From Desulfocurvibacter africanus subsp. africanus DSM 2603 (GTDB lineage Bacteria > Desulfobacterota > Desulfovibrionia > Desulfovibrionales > Desulfovibrionaceae): 64,000 nucleotides of DNA. The stretch spans positions 62,001-126,000 of the forward strand of contig NZ_AULZ01000001.1 in the NCBI RefSeq assembly GCF_000422545.1, given 5' to 3'. Shown piece by piece: positions 1-8,101 of the stretch; position 1 is the stretch's first letter, and each line of letters starts with the position of its first letter. The notes under the pieces were generated by a model. It saw nothing but the letters and a program-made list of their open reading frames with translations, searched no databases and was not told where the DNA came from. The translations under genes were made by a program, and so were the position numbers.

Positions 1-193
1 GGCGCTGCATGGCCTTGTAGGCTACCGCCTGATAGATGGCGCTCAGCCCCACAAGGACGTACACCAGCCGGGAGAACAAGCTCATCGTCCCGAAGAGGGC
101 GGCCACCAAGTCGAACTCGAACAGACCGACCAGGCCCCAGTTGAGCCCGCCGATGATGAGCAGGATCGTGGTGATCACATCGAGCGTCCTCAT
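1..193 (-). CDS. DUF378 family small membrane protein (C-terminus outside window)
   Basis: The minus strand encodes at least 64 residues beginning MRTLDVITTILLIIGG, followed by LNWGLVGLFEFDLVAALFG. This is the typical opening of DUF378 (YuzA-like) proteins: a first membrane helix, the L-N-W-G-L-x-G motif, then a second helix (about residues 38-58, SRLVYVLVGLSAIYQAV). The ATG at 193 is preceded by a strong AAGGAGGAG ribosome-binding site. DUF378 proteins are short two-helix inner-membrane proteins of unknown function. The gene runs off the left edge, so only its last few codons should be missing. The plus-strand reading frame over the same bases is a shadow. Confidence 0.85.
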   Translation of the reverse strand, partial: MRTLDVITTILLIIGGLNWGLVGLFEFDLVAALFGTMSLFSRLVYVLVGLSAIYQAVAYKAMQR

Positions 194-378
194 GTCCTCT
201 CCTCCTTGGTTTAAATTGGCCAATTAGAATAATTAGCCCAATTTTACTACGCAGGGGGTTGTAGGCCGTCAAACTATTTATCTAGGCCGAGAGCCTAGGC
301 TCGGAAGCAAAAGCCGATTCAAGGCTTGCGATTTACTCTGATCGGCGAAAAGCTCGCGGCTTGAGATAGAAGTACAAG

Positions 379-411
379 AAAACCCCGCCAGGTCGCGCCT
401 GACGGGGTTTT
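379..411 (-). terminator. Intrinsic terminator after the 3D-domain gene
   Basis: A GC-rich stem (AAAACCCCG pairing with CGGGGTTTT, small mismatch inside) ends in a run of four Ts on the minus strand, 59 bases beyond the stop of the gene ending at 470. It is nearly symmetrical and could also stop plus-strand transcripts. Confidence 0.8.
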
Positions 412-469
412 GTCTTTGAACCGAGGAAACTCGGGCCAAGTGGATCTCGTGAGAAACGCTCCGGACAGG

Positions 470-982
470 TCAGGTGTCGAGCAGGTAGACCTCCAGCTTT
501 TGCAAGCCGAAGTCGCGCGCCTTGGCGGTTTCGAACATGAAGATATCGACCTGGTTGCGCTTGCGCGCGTGCATGAGGTCGTCGATGGTGAACACGCCCA
601 TGCCCTTGATGTAGACCTTGCGGCCGAAAACCCAGCCCTCATCGAAGAGATCCCGCGACACGGCGACGATGCCCGGCCGCACGGGACGATTCGACGCGGT
701 GGTGAACGGATCCTCGTTCGTTTCCTCCGGCCTGGGGCTGTAGGCCGTGACCGTAAGCACCTTCCGGCGCTGCATGCCCCTGATGGTCTCATGGTTGGTC
801 ATGACGAACTTGTTCAGCACGGCTATCTTAGCCCTCTCTTCCAGCAGGGACTGTTCGAGTTGGGCAATGCGTGTACAGGAAGCTTCAACGGCACCGGTGA
901 GATTCGACACGGTGCGCTGGGTCAGGATCAACACTGCGATCAGCACTAGCAGGGTAAATGAGACAGCGACTCTGGATGTCAT
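470..982 (-). CDS. 3D-domain (YuiC/MltA-C-like) membrane-anchored protein
   Basis: A 170-residue protein. Residues about 5-22 form one N-terminal membrane anchor (VAVSFTLLVLIAVLILTQ), then a coiled-coil-like stretch (about 25-65), then a double-psi beta-barrel 3D domain. The diagnostic features are VTAYSPRPEETNEDP near residue 78, PGIVAVSRDLF, and the barrel end VYIKGMGVFTIDDLMHAR containing conserved Asp residues. 3D domains occur in peptidoglycan-active lytic enzymes (MltA, RlpA relatives), so a periplasmic wall-associated role is a family-based inference. The start has a GAGGAAGG ribosome-binding site seven bases upstream. It is a single-gene unit with its own terminator. Confidence 0.75.
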   Translation of the reverse strand: MTSRVAVSFTLLVLIAVLILTQRTVSNLTGAVEASCTRIAQLEQSLLEERAKIAVLNKFVMTNHETIRGMQRRKVLTVTAYSPRPEETNEDPFTTASNRPVRPGIVAVSRDLFDEGWVFGRKVYIKGMGVFTIDDLMHARKRNQVDIFMFETAKARDFGLQKLEVYLLDT

Positions 983-1337
983 GCGTGTACCTTCCTCTTA
1001 CCAGTACCGGTTTTGGCTTCAAGCTCCTTTCAGTCTCCGCGGGTTACATCCCAACCGGCTACAAGGATGCGCGGCTTTTGAGCTTATCCATCTTAGCACA
1101 AAAAAAGCGCATGACAATAGAGTTAACTAGCTAAGATAGCTTGTTTAATTCAAAAGAGTGCTGCTTCCCATGCTATCTCAAGGGCTTGGGAGTACATTTG
1201 CAGTAGAATTATTTCAATAATCAATCCACATACCATAGATAGCTCGGTCGTCCATGCCTAAGAAACGGCCAAGGGCGCAGCTCAAATTGAGCCACGCCCT
1301 TAACTAGCTGATCTATGAAAAATAGTTTCAGGGGCGC
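983..1337. other. Intergenic region with one hairpin
   Basis: About 355 AT-richer bases between two minus-strand genes. Apart from the ribosome-binding site of the gene ending at 470 and the hairpin at 1271-1301, I see no gene or recognisable site. Confidence 0.5.
1271..1301 (-). terminator. Hairpin after the PilZ gene, probable terminator
   Basis: A nested inverted repeat: AAGGGCG pairs with CGCCCTT, and inside it GCTCAA pairs with TTGAGC. It lies 37 bases past the stop at 1338. The following minus-strand bases contain only a short T-rich stretch, so termination efficiency is uncertain. Confidence 0.5.
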
Positions 1338-1679
1338 TCACGCACCTGTCTGAGCGATGCGCTCGGCCTGCATGCGCAGCACCAGGGCTTCCACGGCACT
1401 TTGCTGGGAGGCCTGAAGCCTCAGGAAAGCGCAACCAACCACGCCCGCGCCCATGCGGGATACGATGGCATCAACACCTGATAAAATGATGCCGCTGTGT
1501 TCCAGCAGGTCCATCCTGAGTATCTGCGCAAGCCTGAACGGGTTTGCCCCGTACATGAATCCGATACCGAGGATGCTTAAATCCCAGGCCTTGAAATCGT
1601 ATTCGTATCCCGCGACACGCACGCGTAGTTCAGGTACGTAAATTCTGTAGGCCCTGCGGCGTTCCTTGCCCACGACCAT
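1338..1679 (-). CDS. Single-domain PilZ protein
   Basis: A 113-residue protein opening with KERRRAYRIYVPELRVRV and followed by DLSILGIGF. The two hallmarks of PilZ c-di-GMP-binding domains are R-x3-R and D/N-x-S-x2-G; here they appear as RRRAYR near residue 7 and DLSILG near residue 33. Almost the whole protein is one PilZ barrel, so it probably acts as a stand-alone c-di-GMP adaptor. The ATG at 1679 has GGAGG eight bases upstream. The partner is unknown. A second PilZ protein in the window (46760-47416) carries an extra Hpt domain. Confidence 0.75.
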   Translation of the reverse strand: MVVGKERRRAYRIYVPELRVRVAGYEYDFKAWDLSILGIGFMYGANPFRLAQILRMDLLEHSGIILSGVDAIVSRMGAGVVGCAFLRLQASQQSAVEALVLRMQAERIAQTGA

Positions 1680-1983
1680 TCTCGATACCTCCGTTCAATG
1701 CGATAATAGTGTCACCTTTATCAGTTCAACCATTGAGCTACAAGAGAACATCCGCAGGCCGAATAGAAAATTATGCGTGCCCTGTCTGGAGCAATGCAGG
1801 CCTGGGTGAGCAATGAGGCAATCGAACATGATACGGTACTGCGAAATAAGATTGAATTCCGAGCTCGCGCATAGGCTTATCTGCGGCCGTATCTCACTTC
1901 CAGCGCGGAGACTCGGACCCGCAACCCGAAAATTCTTGGCAGGATCGCATATGAGGCGGCCTTGCGGGAGCCATGGCCCGGTC

Positions 1984-2027
1984 TTGACATTTCACTGGAT
2001 TCCGGCAAGGAAAGTGAACCATTTCAC
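1984..2027 (+). promoter_or_regulatory. Candidate promoter/operator upstream of the 50-residue protein
   Basis: A consensus TTGACA (1984-1989) is followed by three TTCAC-type half sites: TTCACT at 1991, AGTGAA at 2013 and TTCAC at 2023, giving the inverted repeat GTGAA-N4-TTCAC at 2014-2027. No convincing -10 box is seen. The rest of the 374-base gap 1680-2053 shows nothing I can name. Confidence 0.3.
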
Positions 2028-2053
2028 GACGCAGAGCACCAGGAGGACAGGTC

Positions 2054-2206
2054 ATGATGGCGACCATTTCCGAACTGATTGAAAACGCGATGCACTCCAC
2101 CACCGCCGGCTTCGTTGGCGTGGGCCTCATCTTCATCTACATGGCCGTCATCGTGGGCACGGCCCTGGTTCGCATTTATCAGAACACTCAGGAAGAGCAC
2201 CACTAA
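2054..2206 (+). CDS. 50-residue single-helix membrane protein
   Basis: A short gene, MMATISELIENAMHSTTAGF followed by a hydrophobic helix VGVGLIFIYMAVIVGTALV (about residues 21-40) and the polar tail RIYQNTQEEHH. AGGAGG lies seven bases before the first ATG; the second ATG at 2057 is an equally possible start. Its strong ribosome-binding site, clean hydrophobic helix, His/Glu-rich cytoplasmic-type tail and following hairpin argue that it is real. I do not recognise the family. The following gene is a DUF1614 membrane protein, but a 264-base gap with inverted repeats separates them. Confidence 0.65.
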   Translation: MMATISELIENAMHSTTAGFVGVGLIFIYMAVIVGTALVRIYQNTQEEHH

Positions 2207-2219
2207 GCCAGTCCGCACC

Positions 2220-2247
2220 GCCGCACCCACCTTCAAACGGGTGCGGC
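2220..2247 (+). terminator. Hairpin after the 50-residue protein
   Basis: A perfect nine-base-pair stem, GCCGCACCC and GGGTGCGGC with a ten-base loop, begins 14 bases after the stop at 2206. A T-rich stretch follows only after about twelve bases, so it may stabilise the transcript rather than terminate it. Confidence 0.45.
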
Positions 2248-2320
2248 GTCCCTGCCTTGAATTTTGCCGATTGCCGGTCTAAGCTGGAGCGTTGAGAAGT
2301 CCCAGACTTTTCAATCATAC

Positions 2321-2345
2321 AATGTTTGAGCTTGGCTCAAACATT
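2321..2345. repeat. Perfect 11-bp inverted repeat
   Basis: AATGTTTGAGC, a three-base TTG spacer, then GCTCAAACATT. It is AT-rich compared with its surroundings and lies 125 bases upstream of the DUF1614 gene. It could be an operator for a dimeric regulator or a hairpin in the leader. No T-run follows it. Confidence 0.5.
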
Positions 2346-2469
2346 GGTCAGGAATGCCCTGCCCCCGGCGGGCCTTTCTGTCCCGCCCAGCCCGCTTCCA
2401 ACGGGCTGAGGATCGGATGACGGCTGGAGCCCTTTTTTCCCTTCGCCTCCAGAGACCCGCGAGGTCATC

Positions 2470-3174
2470 ATGTTCCAGTTCCCGTTCATACTGGCTGCCG
2501 TGATCTTCTTTTTCCTGCTGCTCATCTTCCTCTTCATCATGGTGCAGGTGGGGCTCGTCACCGTGGCCTTCGCCAAGCTCGGGCTGACCACCAGCCAAGC
2601 ATTCCTCGTGCTGCTGGCCACGCTTGCCGGCAGCGGCATGAACCTGCCAATCCTGCACTCGCGGCGCATGATAAAAGTTCCCAGTCCCAACGGCCCGCCT
2701 TTGAACAACCCTTTCTACCGCCACATGCGGCCCATGCGGCCTTTCCAGGCCATGGGCGAACTGCGCGAGCAGGTCGTGGCCGTCAATGTGGGCGGCTGCG
2801 TCATCCCGCTGCTCCTGTCGACCTACTTCGTTAGCCTCATGGGCTTCACTCCTGCCCTGCTCCTGTGCACGGCCCTGGTCACGGCGGCCTGCTTCGCCAT
2901 GGCCCGGCCCATTCCAGGCGTGGGCATCGGCATTCCCATGCTTGTGCCGCCGCTGGTCACGGCCATCATCGCCATCCTGCTGGCCCCGCCAGAGCACGCG
3001 CCCCAGATTGCCTACGTGAGCGGCACCATGGGCACCCTGCTCGGCGCGGATATCCTGCACCTGCTCAACCCGCGCACCTGGCGCAACCTGGATGCGCCCG
3101 TGCTGTCCATCGGCGGGGCAGGCACCTTCGATGGCATATTCGTCACCGGCATCCTGGCCGTACTTCTGGCTTGA
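2470..3174 (+). CDS. DUF1614 family integral membrane protein
   Basis: A 234-residue protein with several hydrophobic segments: residues 6-26 (ILAAVIFFFLLLIFLFIMVQ), about 43-58, 107-125, 130-150 and 155-180, plus a C-terminal GGAGTFDGIFVTGILAVLLA. The last motif and the central NVGGCVIP are characteristic of DUF1614. The function of the family is not known. Its stop (3172-3174) lies seven bases before the start of the DUF523 gene, so the two, and the MogA-like gene after them, are likely cotranscribed. Upstream, 2221-2469 contains two hairpins and the perfect inverted repeat at 2321-2345. Confidence 0.8.
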   Translation: MFQFPFILAAVIFFFLLLIFLFIMVQVGLVTVAFAKLGLTTSQAFLVLLATLAGSGMNLPILHSRRMIKVPSPNGPPLNNPFYRHMRPMRPFQAMGELREQVVAVNVGGCVIPLLLSTYFVSLMGFTPALLLCTALVTAACFAMARPIPGVGIGIPMLVPPLVTAIIAILLAPPEHAPQIAYVSGTMGTLLGADILHLLNPRTWRNLDAPVLSIGGAGTFDGIFVTGILAVLLA

Positions 3175-3181
3175 GGTCGCC

Positions 3182-3754
3182 ATGTCCGAAATACGTCCCG
3201 CCATCGTGGTCAGCCGTTGCCTCATGGGCGAAGCCGTGCGCTATGACGGCAGCCACAAGCACGCCCCGGAAATCATCGCCGCACTGACATCCCGCTTCGC
3301 GCTCATCCCGGTTTGCCCCGAGGTCGAAGCCGGCATGCCTACGCCCCGCGAGACCATGGATTTTCAGGGCGACCCGCGCCGGCCGGCGGTTATTGGCAAA
3401 ATCAGCCGCCGCGACTTCACGCCCCTGCTGCATGACTGGTCGAGGGCCAAGCTGGCCGCGTTGGCCGGTTTGAGCGAACTGGCCGTGTGCGGGTTCTTCC
3501 TCAAGTTCAATTCGCCCTCCTGCGCCGCTGTCACGCGCAAGCTGGTCTTCGATCTCTACGGCCGGCCCCGGGGCGAAACTTTCGGTATTTTCGCGGGCCT
3601 GGCCATGCGCGCCTTTCCCGGCGCGGCCTTCGGGGACGAGTTCAGCCTCGCCGCTCCCCAAGGTCTGGAGAATTTCATGGCCCTGGCCCAGGCCAGGATT
3701 CAGGCCAAGATTCAGAAATATCACCACCGAGCAACACAGGAGAGCGCGCCATGA
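3182..3754 (+). CDS. DUF523 (YbbK-like) family protein
   Basis: A 190-residue protein with the DUF523 signature: VVSRCLMGEAVRYDGSHK at the N-terminus, CPEVEAGMPTPRE around residue 50, and KFNSPSCA near residue 105. The start at 3182 was chosen over an upstream in-frame ATG because GAGG precedes it by five bases and the domain begins at once. The biochemical role of DUF523 is unassigned; its conserved cysteines (CLMG, CPE, SPSC) suggest metal or Fe-S binding, which is inference. Its stop overlaps the next start as ATGA, so translation is coupled to the MogA-like gene. Confidence 0.85.
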   Translation: MSEIRPAIVVSRCLMGEAVRYDGSHKHAPEIIAALTSRFALIPVCPEVEAGMPTPRETMDFQGDPRRPAVIGKISRRDFTPLLHDWSRAKLAALAGLSELAVCGFFLKFNSPSCAAVTRKLVFDLYGRPRGETFGIFAGLAMRAFPGAAFGDEFSLAAPQGLENFMALAQARIQAKIQKYHHRATQESAP

Positions 3755-4572
3755 CCTTTACCGTCTCGCTGCCCGAGCAGTTGCTTGCCCAGGGCATGAC
3801 CTGCCTGCTGGTTTCCGATGTAATGGGCGGGGCTTCTTCATTCAGCCCGCTTGACCAACCCGACCAGCCAGGCCCTGCCATGATTGTCTGTCATGCGCCC
3901 CTGCCCGACCTGCGCGCCGGCACGTTCCTCGACGGCCCGCAAGGGCCTCTGTGTCAGGTCGAGTGGTCAGGCCGCCTGCCGGGTAACGGCACGGCCACGC
4001 CCTGCCATTGGCTGCGCATGGTAGCCGCGCCGCAGGCGCAAACCGGCGCGGACCTGCAGCTCGTCGCACGCGCGGAAGGCCTGTCGCTGGCCTGGGTCAC
4101 CCTCTCGGACAAGGGCGCCCAAGGTCTACGCGAGGACACGAGCGGCCCGGCCATCGAGGAGCTCGTGGGCGCGCGCTATCCCCTAAGCCTGGCCAAGGGC
4201 TTCGTGCTGCCGGATGAGCCCCGCGCCCTGCGCGCTCTGCTCACGGACCTGGCCCTGGTGCAGGGTTTCGACCTTGTGCTGACCACCGGCGGCACGGGCC
4301 TTGCGCCACGCGACACCACGCCCGAGGCTACACTGGCCGCCATCGAGAAACGCCTGCCCGGCTTCGAACTGGCCATGACCATGTCCAGCTTGGCCAAAAC
4401 GCCCCATGGCGCGATTTCCCGCGCCGTAGCCGGCACATTGGGCAGGACCATAATTGTCAACCTGCCCGGCAGCCCCAAGGCTGTGCGTGAGAACTTGCAG
4501 GCCATCCTGCCGGCTCTGGGCCACGCAAGCGAAAAACTCAAGGGCGATCCGTCCGACTGCGCCACGGCTTAG
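3751..4572 (+). CDS. MogA/MoaB-like molybdopterin adenylyltransferase with an extra N-terminal domain
   Basis: A 273-residue protein. Residues about 115-265 form a MoaB/MogA fold: LAWVTLSDKGAQGLREDTSG, then VLTTGGTGLAPRDTTPEAT, and the late GTLGRTIIVNLPGSPKAVRE. Enzymes of this type adenylate molybdopterin before molybdenum insertion. The first ~110 residues (MTFTVSLPEQLLAQGMTCLL onward) are not part of a standalone MogA of about 160-195 residues, and I do not recognise them; they may be a degenerate MOSC-like module, but this is a guess. The start overlaps the DUF523 stop by four bases. Molybdenum enzymes at the other end of the window (aldehyde oxidoreductase, fdhD) show the cell uses this cofactor. 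Confidence 0.8.
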   Translation: MTFTVSLPEQLLAQGMTCLLVSDVMGGASSFSPLDQPDQPGPAMIVCHAPLPDLRAGTFLDGPQGPLCQVEWSGRLPGNGTATPCHWLRMVAAPQAQTGADLQLVARAEGLSLAWVTLSDKGAQGLREDTSGPAIEELVGARYPLSLAKGFVLPDEPRALRALLTDLALVQGFDLVLTTGGTGLAPRDTTPEATLAAIEKRLPGFELAMTMSSLAKTPHGAISRAVAGTLGRTIIVNLPGSPKAVRENLQAILPALGHASEKLKGDPSDCATA

Positions 4573-4592
4573 AGCCGACGCTAAAACACAGT

Positions 4593-4619
4593 GAGGAGGG
4601 TTCTGCCCTCCTCGCGTTT
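4593..4619 (+). terminator. Intrinsic terminator after the MogA-like gene
   Basis: An eight-base-pair stem (GAGGAGGG pairing with CCCTCCTC, five-base loop) followed by GCGTTT, 20 bases past the stop at 4572. The T-tract is short. Confidence 0.6.
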
Positions 4620-5060
4620 CACCCGCCCGGAAGGACGCCTCCCTGGACCCGTATAAGCCTGGACCAAACTGAATACTGGCGTCACTCACATTGAGAAGCA
4701 CTTTTCTCGGATTGTGACAGACGCATCTCTGTTCCCAGCTTAGCTTCGAAAATTCGGGATAAGCACCTCAGCGGCCTCAACGGGATCTCCTGGTGCGCCT
4801 GCAGCTTGCCCTCGTCCACGTAATTCTTCACCTCACGCTCACTGATACTCAACACGAACGCGGTCTAAACCACTCGCAACAACAGCTTGCTCTTCAGGAG
4901 CAGCAAATCACTTCCATCTCATCCGCCGTCATCACATTTTGGTGCTTGCTGCTCCAGTACTCTGCGATATACGACAATCTCTCCACTGCTGTAACAGCTC
5001 CCTAGCTACAGCCACCCTGCGCACGCCAAAGGCCACCTCGGTGGTTTTTAGCGTACTGCC
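4620..5060. other. Intergenic region, nothing identified
   Basis: About 440 bases between the terminator and the ribosome-binding site of the hybrid kinase. The small plus-strand frames here lack good ribosome-binding sites and recognisable sequence. The kinase promoter must lie here but no consensus is obvious. Confidence 0.4.
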
Positions 5061-5073
5061 GGAGAGGAACAGT

Positions 5074-7911
5074 ATGTCCGAACCAGACTTTAAAAGGATC
5101 GTCGAGAGCGCACCGGACACGATCATCGTCTTCGGCCCCGACGGACGCTACAAGTACGTCAGCCCGGCTATTCGTGAGGCCACCGGCGGGCTGCTCACTC
5201 CCGAGTGCCTTGTGGGCAAGCACCCCCGCGAAATCATCCATAATTCAAGTGATCTGCTGCGCCAGATGGAGTCTGCACAAACACGCGCTAGGGAGACTGG
5301 CAGTGATCAGGTCCTGTACTTTGACTTCGAGACTCCGATCGGCACGCGCCATTTCCAGGCCGTGATCCGTCCGGAACGGACCTGCCTGGGGCAGGTGGAG
5401 TCTTTCCTATCCATAGTTCGGGATGTGTCGGAGATGAGACGGCTGCAGGAGGAGCTTGCGGCAGCCAAGGCCAAGGCCGAGGAGCAGACAGAGGCGCTCA
5501 AGTGGTCCAACCGAGCGCTGGAGCGCCTCTACCAGGAAGTGGAGAAGCGCGTTGGGGAGCGTACGGTGGACCTGGAGACCGAGATCGAAGAGCGCAGACG
5601 GTCGGAGGAACGCCTGCGAGAGAGCGAGGAGCTGTACAGAGGCTTGTTCGAGTCGGTGTCGGAGGCCATTTTCCTCGTCCGGCAGTCCGACGGCCAGATC
5701 CTCATGGCGAACGAAACAGCATCCACGATGTATCGCTACTCCCGAGAAGAGCTGCTTCGGCTCAAGAACACGGACGTATCGGCAGAACCACATGCAACGA
5801 AGCAGGCTACCCACCACTTCAGGTCCTATATACCGGTGCGCTATCACCGCCAAAAGGACGGGATGGTCTTCCCCGTCGAGATAACCGCTTCCGAAATTGA
5901 GTTTCAAGGCGAAACCGCCCACATCATCGCCATCCGGGACATCAGCGAGCGGATGCACTCGGAAAAAAAGCTGCAGGAGGGCGAGGAGCGCTACCGGGCC
6001 GTCGTGGAAGACCTGACCGAGTTCGTCACACGGTTCACTCTCGCCGGGGTCATAACCTTCGTGAATGAAGCCGTCTGCCGGTTCCACGACACGCCCGCCG
6101 AGAATGTCCTCGGCAAAAACCTTTTCGACTTGCTTCCGTCATCCGTCAGCGACGAGTTGCGCAGACAGCTGGCATCCGCCACACCGGAACAGCCCCTCGT
6201 GTTCCTAACCCATCCCATTAATTCCCCGAGTGGCGAGGAGCGCTGGCAGGAGTGGATCAACCGAGCGTTGTTCGACGCGCACGGCAGGATCCTTGAGTAC
6301 CAGGGAGTCGGGCGCGACATTACCGAGCAGAAGCGCGCGCAGGAGGCCTTGGCCCGCAGGGAGCAGGAGTTCCGGAACCTGGCCGACAACGCTCCGGACC
6401 CCATCGTGCGCTACAATCGGGACGTCGTGCGGACCTACGCCAATGCAGCGCTGTCGCTGGCCCTCGACGTCCCTTATTCCGAACTGATCGGCCAGGGTCT
6501 ATCCGGCACGCCTATCTCCGCTGAAGCGCGCCAAGACTATGAACAGGCGGTTCGCGAAGTGTTCGATTCCGGTGAGGAAGAAATCTTCGTGCTCCAACTG
6601 AACCCAAAAAAGGGTAGCCTGCACATCCAGTATCGCCTTACCCCAGAATATTCCGAGGACGGTCAGGTGGAAAGCGTGCTGGCCATCGGCCGGGACATCA
6701 CGGACCTGCTGCGTCTCGAACAGGAGCTCCGACAGGCCAAGGAGACGGCGGAGTCCGCCAGCCGGGCCAAAAGCACGTTCCTGTCCAACATGAGCCACGA
6801 AATCCGCACGCCTCTGAACAGCATCCAGAGCGTGATCGAGCTTCTGCCCTCGCTCGACATAAGTGGAGAGGCCGCCTCTTATGTCCGGATCGCCGAGCAA
6901 TCGGCCAGCCATCTACTGCGCCTCATCAACAACCTGCTCGACTTGTCCAGGATCGAGTCCGGCAAAACCGAGCTGGCGCGCAAGCCGTTCGAGCCTCGCC
7001 ACCTGCTGCAGGCGATCCTCAGGCCCTTGGCTGTCACGGCCGGGACCAAGGGACTTGATCTCGCGGTAGCCGTCGCGGATGACGTCCCCGCGCGGCTCAT
7101 GGGCGACGAGCTGCGCCTGGGCCAGATTCTCATGAACCTGGTGGGAAACGCGATCAAGTATACGGACACGGGCCGGATCAGCATCAGCGTGAAGCGCGAT
7201 GCGGCATGCGGCCGGGGAGATGGACGCATTCGGCTCCTCTTTTCCGTGCGGGACACCGGCATCGGCATCCCTCAGGACCGGCGCGAACACCTCTTCGAGG
7301 GCTTCAGGCACGTCCTGGACTTGGACCGTCCGAGCAGCGAGAGCGCGGGCCTGGGGCTGCAGATTTCAACGCAGCTCGTGGAGCAGATGGGCGGCAGAAT
7401 ATGGGTGGAGAGCGAGCTTGGACAGGGGAGCACCTTTTGCTTCACCGTCGTGCTGGAAGTAGCGGAGGCAGGGACGTGCGAGAGCAAGCAACCAGCCCGA
7501 ACGCCCCAGTCCACGGCGCCACGCTCGCTCAGGATTCTCCTGGTCGAGGACAACCTTATCAATCAGATGCTCACTTCCGAAATCCTCAGGCGCAGGGGCC
7601 ACGACGTGGCCACGGCCTCGGGCGGCCAGGAAGCATTGGACGCGCTCGCGTGCGGCAGGTTCGACGTCGTGCTCATGGATGTGAACATGCCCGGCATGGA
7701 CGGCATTGAAACGACACGGCACATTCGGGAGGGGCGGACAGGCGATCCGGGCGTGCCCATTGTCGCCATGACGGCCTTCGGACTGGATGAGGATCGCGAA
7801 CGGTTTCTGCAGGCGGGTATGAACGAGCACATCTCCAAGCCGTTCGCCATGGCCGAGTTGGAAAAAGTGCTTGCGGGCATCAGCTCAAGGGCGAGGACCG
7901 CAACGAGCTGA
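5074..7911 (+). CDS. Hybrid sensor histidine kinase with four PAS domains and a C-terminal receiver
   Basis: A 945-residue cytosolic kinase. PAS 1 spans about 5-118, a coiled coil 120-190, PAS 2 190-310, PAS 3 312-430 and PAS 4 432-553. HisKA has the phospho-acceptor His575 in SNMSHEIRTPLN. The ATPase domain shows the N-box MNLVGNAIKYTD, G1 DTGIGIP and G2 SAGLGLQIS. The receiver domain has its acceptor Asp869 in VLMDVNMPGMDG and a KPF near the end. No membrane helix is seen, so the signal should be intracellular (redox, ligand or gas). The start at 5074 has GGAGAGG upstream; an open frame continues 45 codons further upstream without support. No Hpt or output regulator is adjacent, so it probably feeds a separate phosphorelay. 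Confidence 0.88.
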   Translation: MSEPDFKRIVESAPDTIIVFGPDGRYKYVSPAIREATGGLLTPECLVGKHPREIIHNSSDLLRQMESAQTRARETGSDQVLYFDFETPIGTRHFQAVIRPERTCLGQVESFLSIVRDVSEMRRLQEELAAAKAKAEEQTEALKWSNRALERLYQEVEKRVGERTVDLETEIEERRRSEERLRESEELYRGLFESVSEAIFLVRQSDGQILMANETASTMYRYSREELLRLKNTDVSAEPHATKQATHHFRSYIPVRYHRQKDGMVFPVEITASEIEFQGETAHIIAIRDISERMHSEKKLQEGEERYRAVVEDLTEFVTRFTLAGVITFVNEAVCRFHDTPAENVLGKNLFDLLPSSVSDELRRQLASATPEQPLVFLTHPINSPSGEERWQEWINRALFDAHGRILEYQGVGRDITEQKRAQEALARREQEFRNLADNAPDPIVRYNRDVVRTYANAALSLALDVPYSELIGQGLSGTPISAEARQDYEQAVREVFDSGEEEIFVLQLNPKKGSLHIQYRLTPEYSEDGQVESVLAIGRDITDLLRLEQELRQAKETAESASRAKSTFLSNMSHEIRTPLNSIQSVIELLPSLDISGEAASYVRIAEQSASHLLRLINNLLDLSRIESGKTELARKPFEPRHLLQAILRPLAVTAGTKGLDLAVAVADDVPARLMGDELRLGQILMNLVGNAIKYTDTGRISISVKRDAACGRGDGRIRLLFSVRDTGIGIPQDRREHLFEGFRHVLDLDRPSSESAGLGLQISTQLVEQMGGRIWVESELGQGSTFCFTVVLEVAEAGTCESKQPARTPQSTAPRSLRILLVEDNLINQMLTSEILRRRGHDVATASGGQEALDALACGRFDVVLMDVNMPGMDGIETTRHIREGRTGDPGVPIVAMTAFGLDEDRERFLQAGMNEHISKPFAMAELEKVLAGISSRARTATS

Positions 7912-7938
7912 CCGAAGCGCCGAGCGCACCAGCCCACA

Positions 7939-8071
7939 TTTTGAGCAGATTGCTTTTAAGACGCCCGCTCCGGCGTTGACGGCGCAAGTGAATTTCACCT
8001 GCGCCTACGCGGCGGCAAGCCATGCCGACGCATGGCTCGCAGAGCATTTTCAAAAGCAAAATGCTCTAAAA
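7939..8071. repeat. Multi-hairpin dispersed repeat, copy 1
   Basis: About 133 bases bounded by imperfect ~24-base terminal inverted repeats: TTTTGAGCAGATTGCTTTT at the left, and the reverse complement of the right end reads TTTTAGAGCATTTTGCTTTT. Inside are three hairpins: GGCGCA/TGCGCC, GCAAGCCATG/CATGGCtcGC and GAGCATTTT/AAAATGCTC. Copies 2 and 3 are about 90 percent alike by eye. In this copy an insertion in the first hairpin loop adds TTCAC, which pairs with the existing GTGAA and extends the stem. It lies between the convergent hybrid kinase and response regulator genes. Confidence 0.85.
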
Positions 8072-8101
8072 CAGGGCTTTTACACCCACCACTGGCGCAA
8101 C

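Noticed and set aside
1813-2082. 89-residue plus-strand frame before the small membrane protein
   Set aside because: No ribosome-binding site, mixed composition, and it runs into the supported 50-residue gene in another frame.
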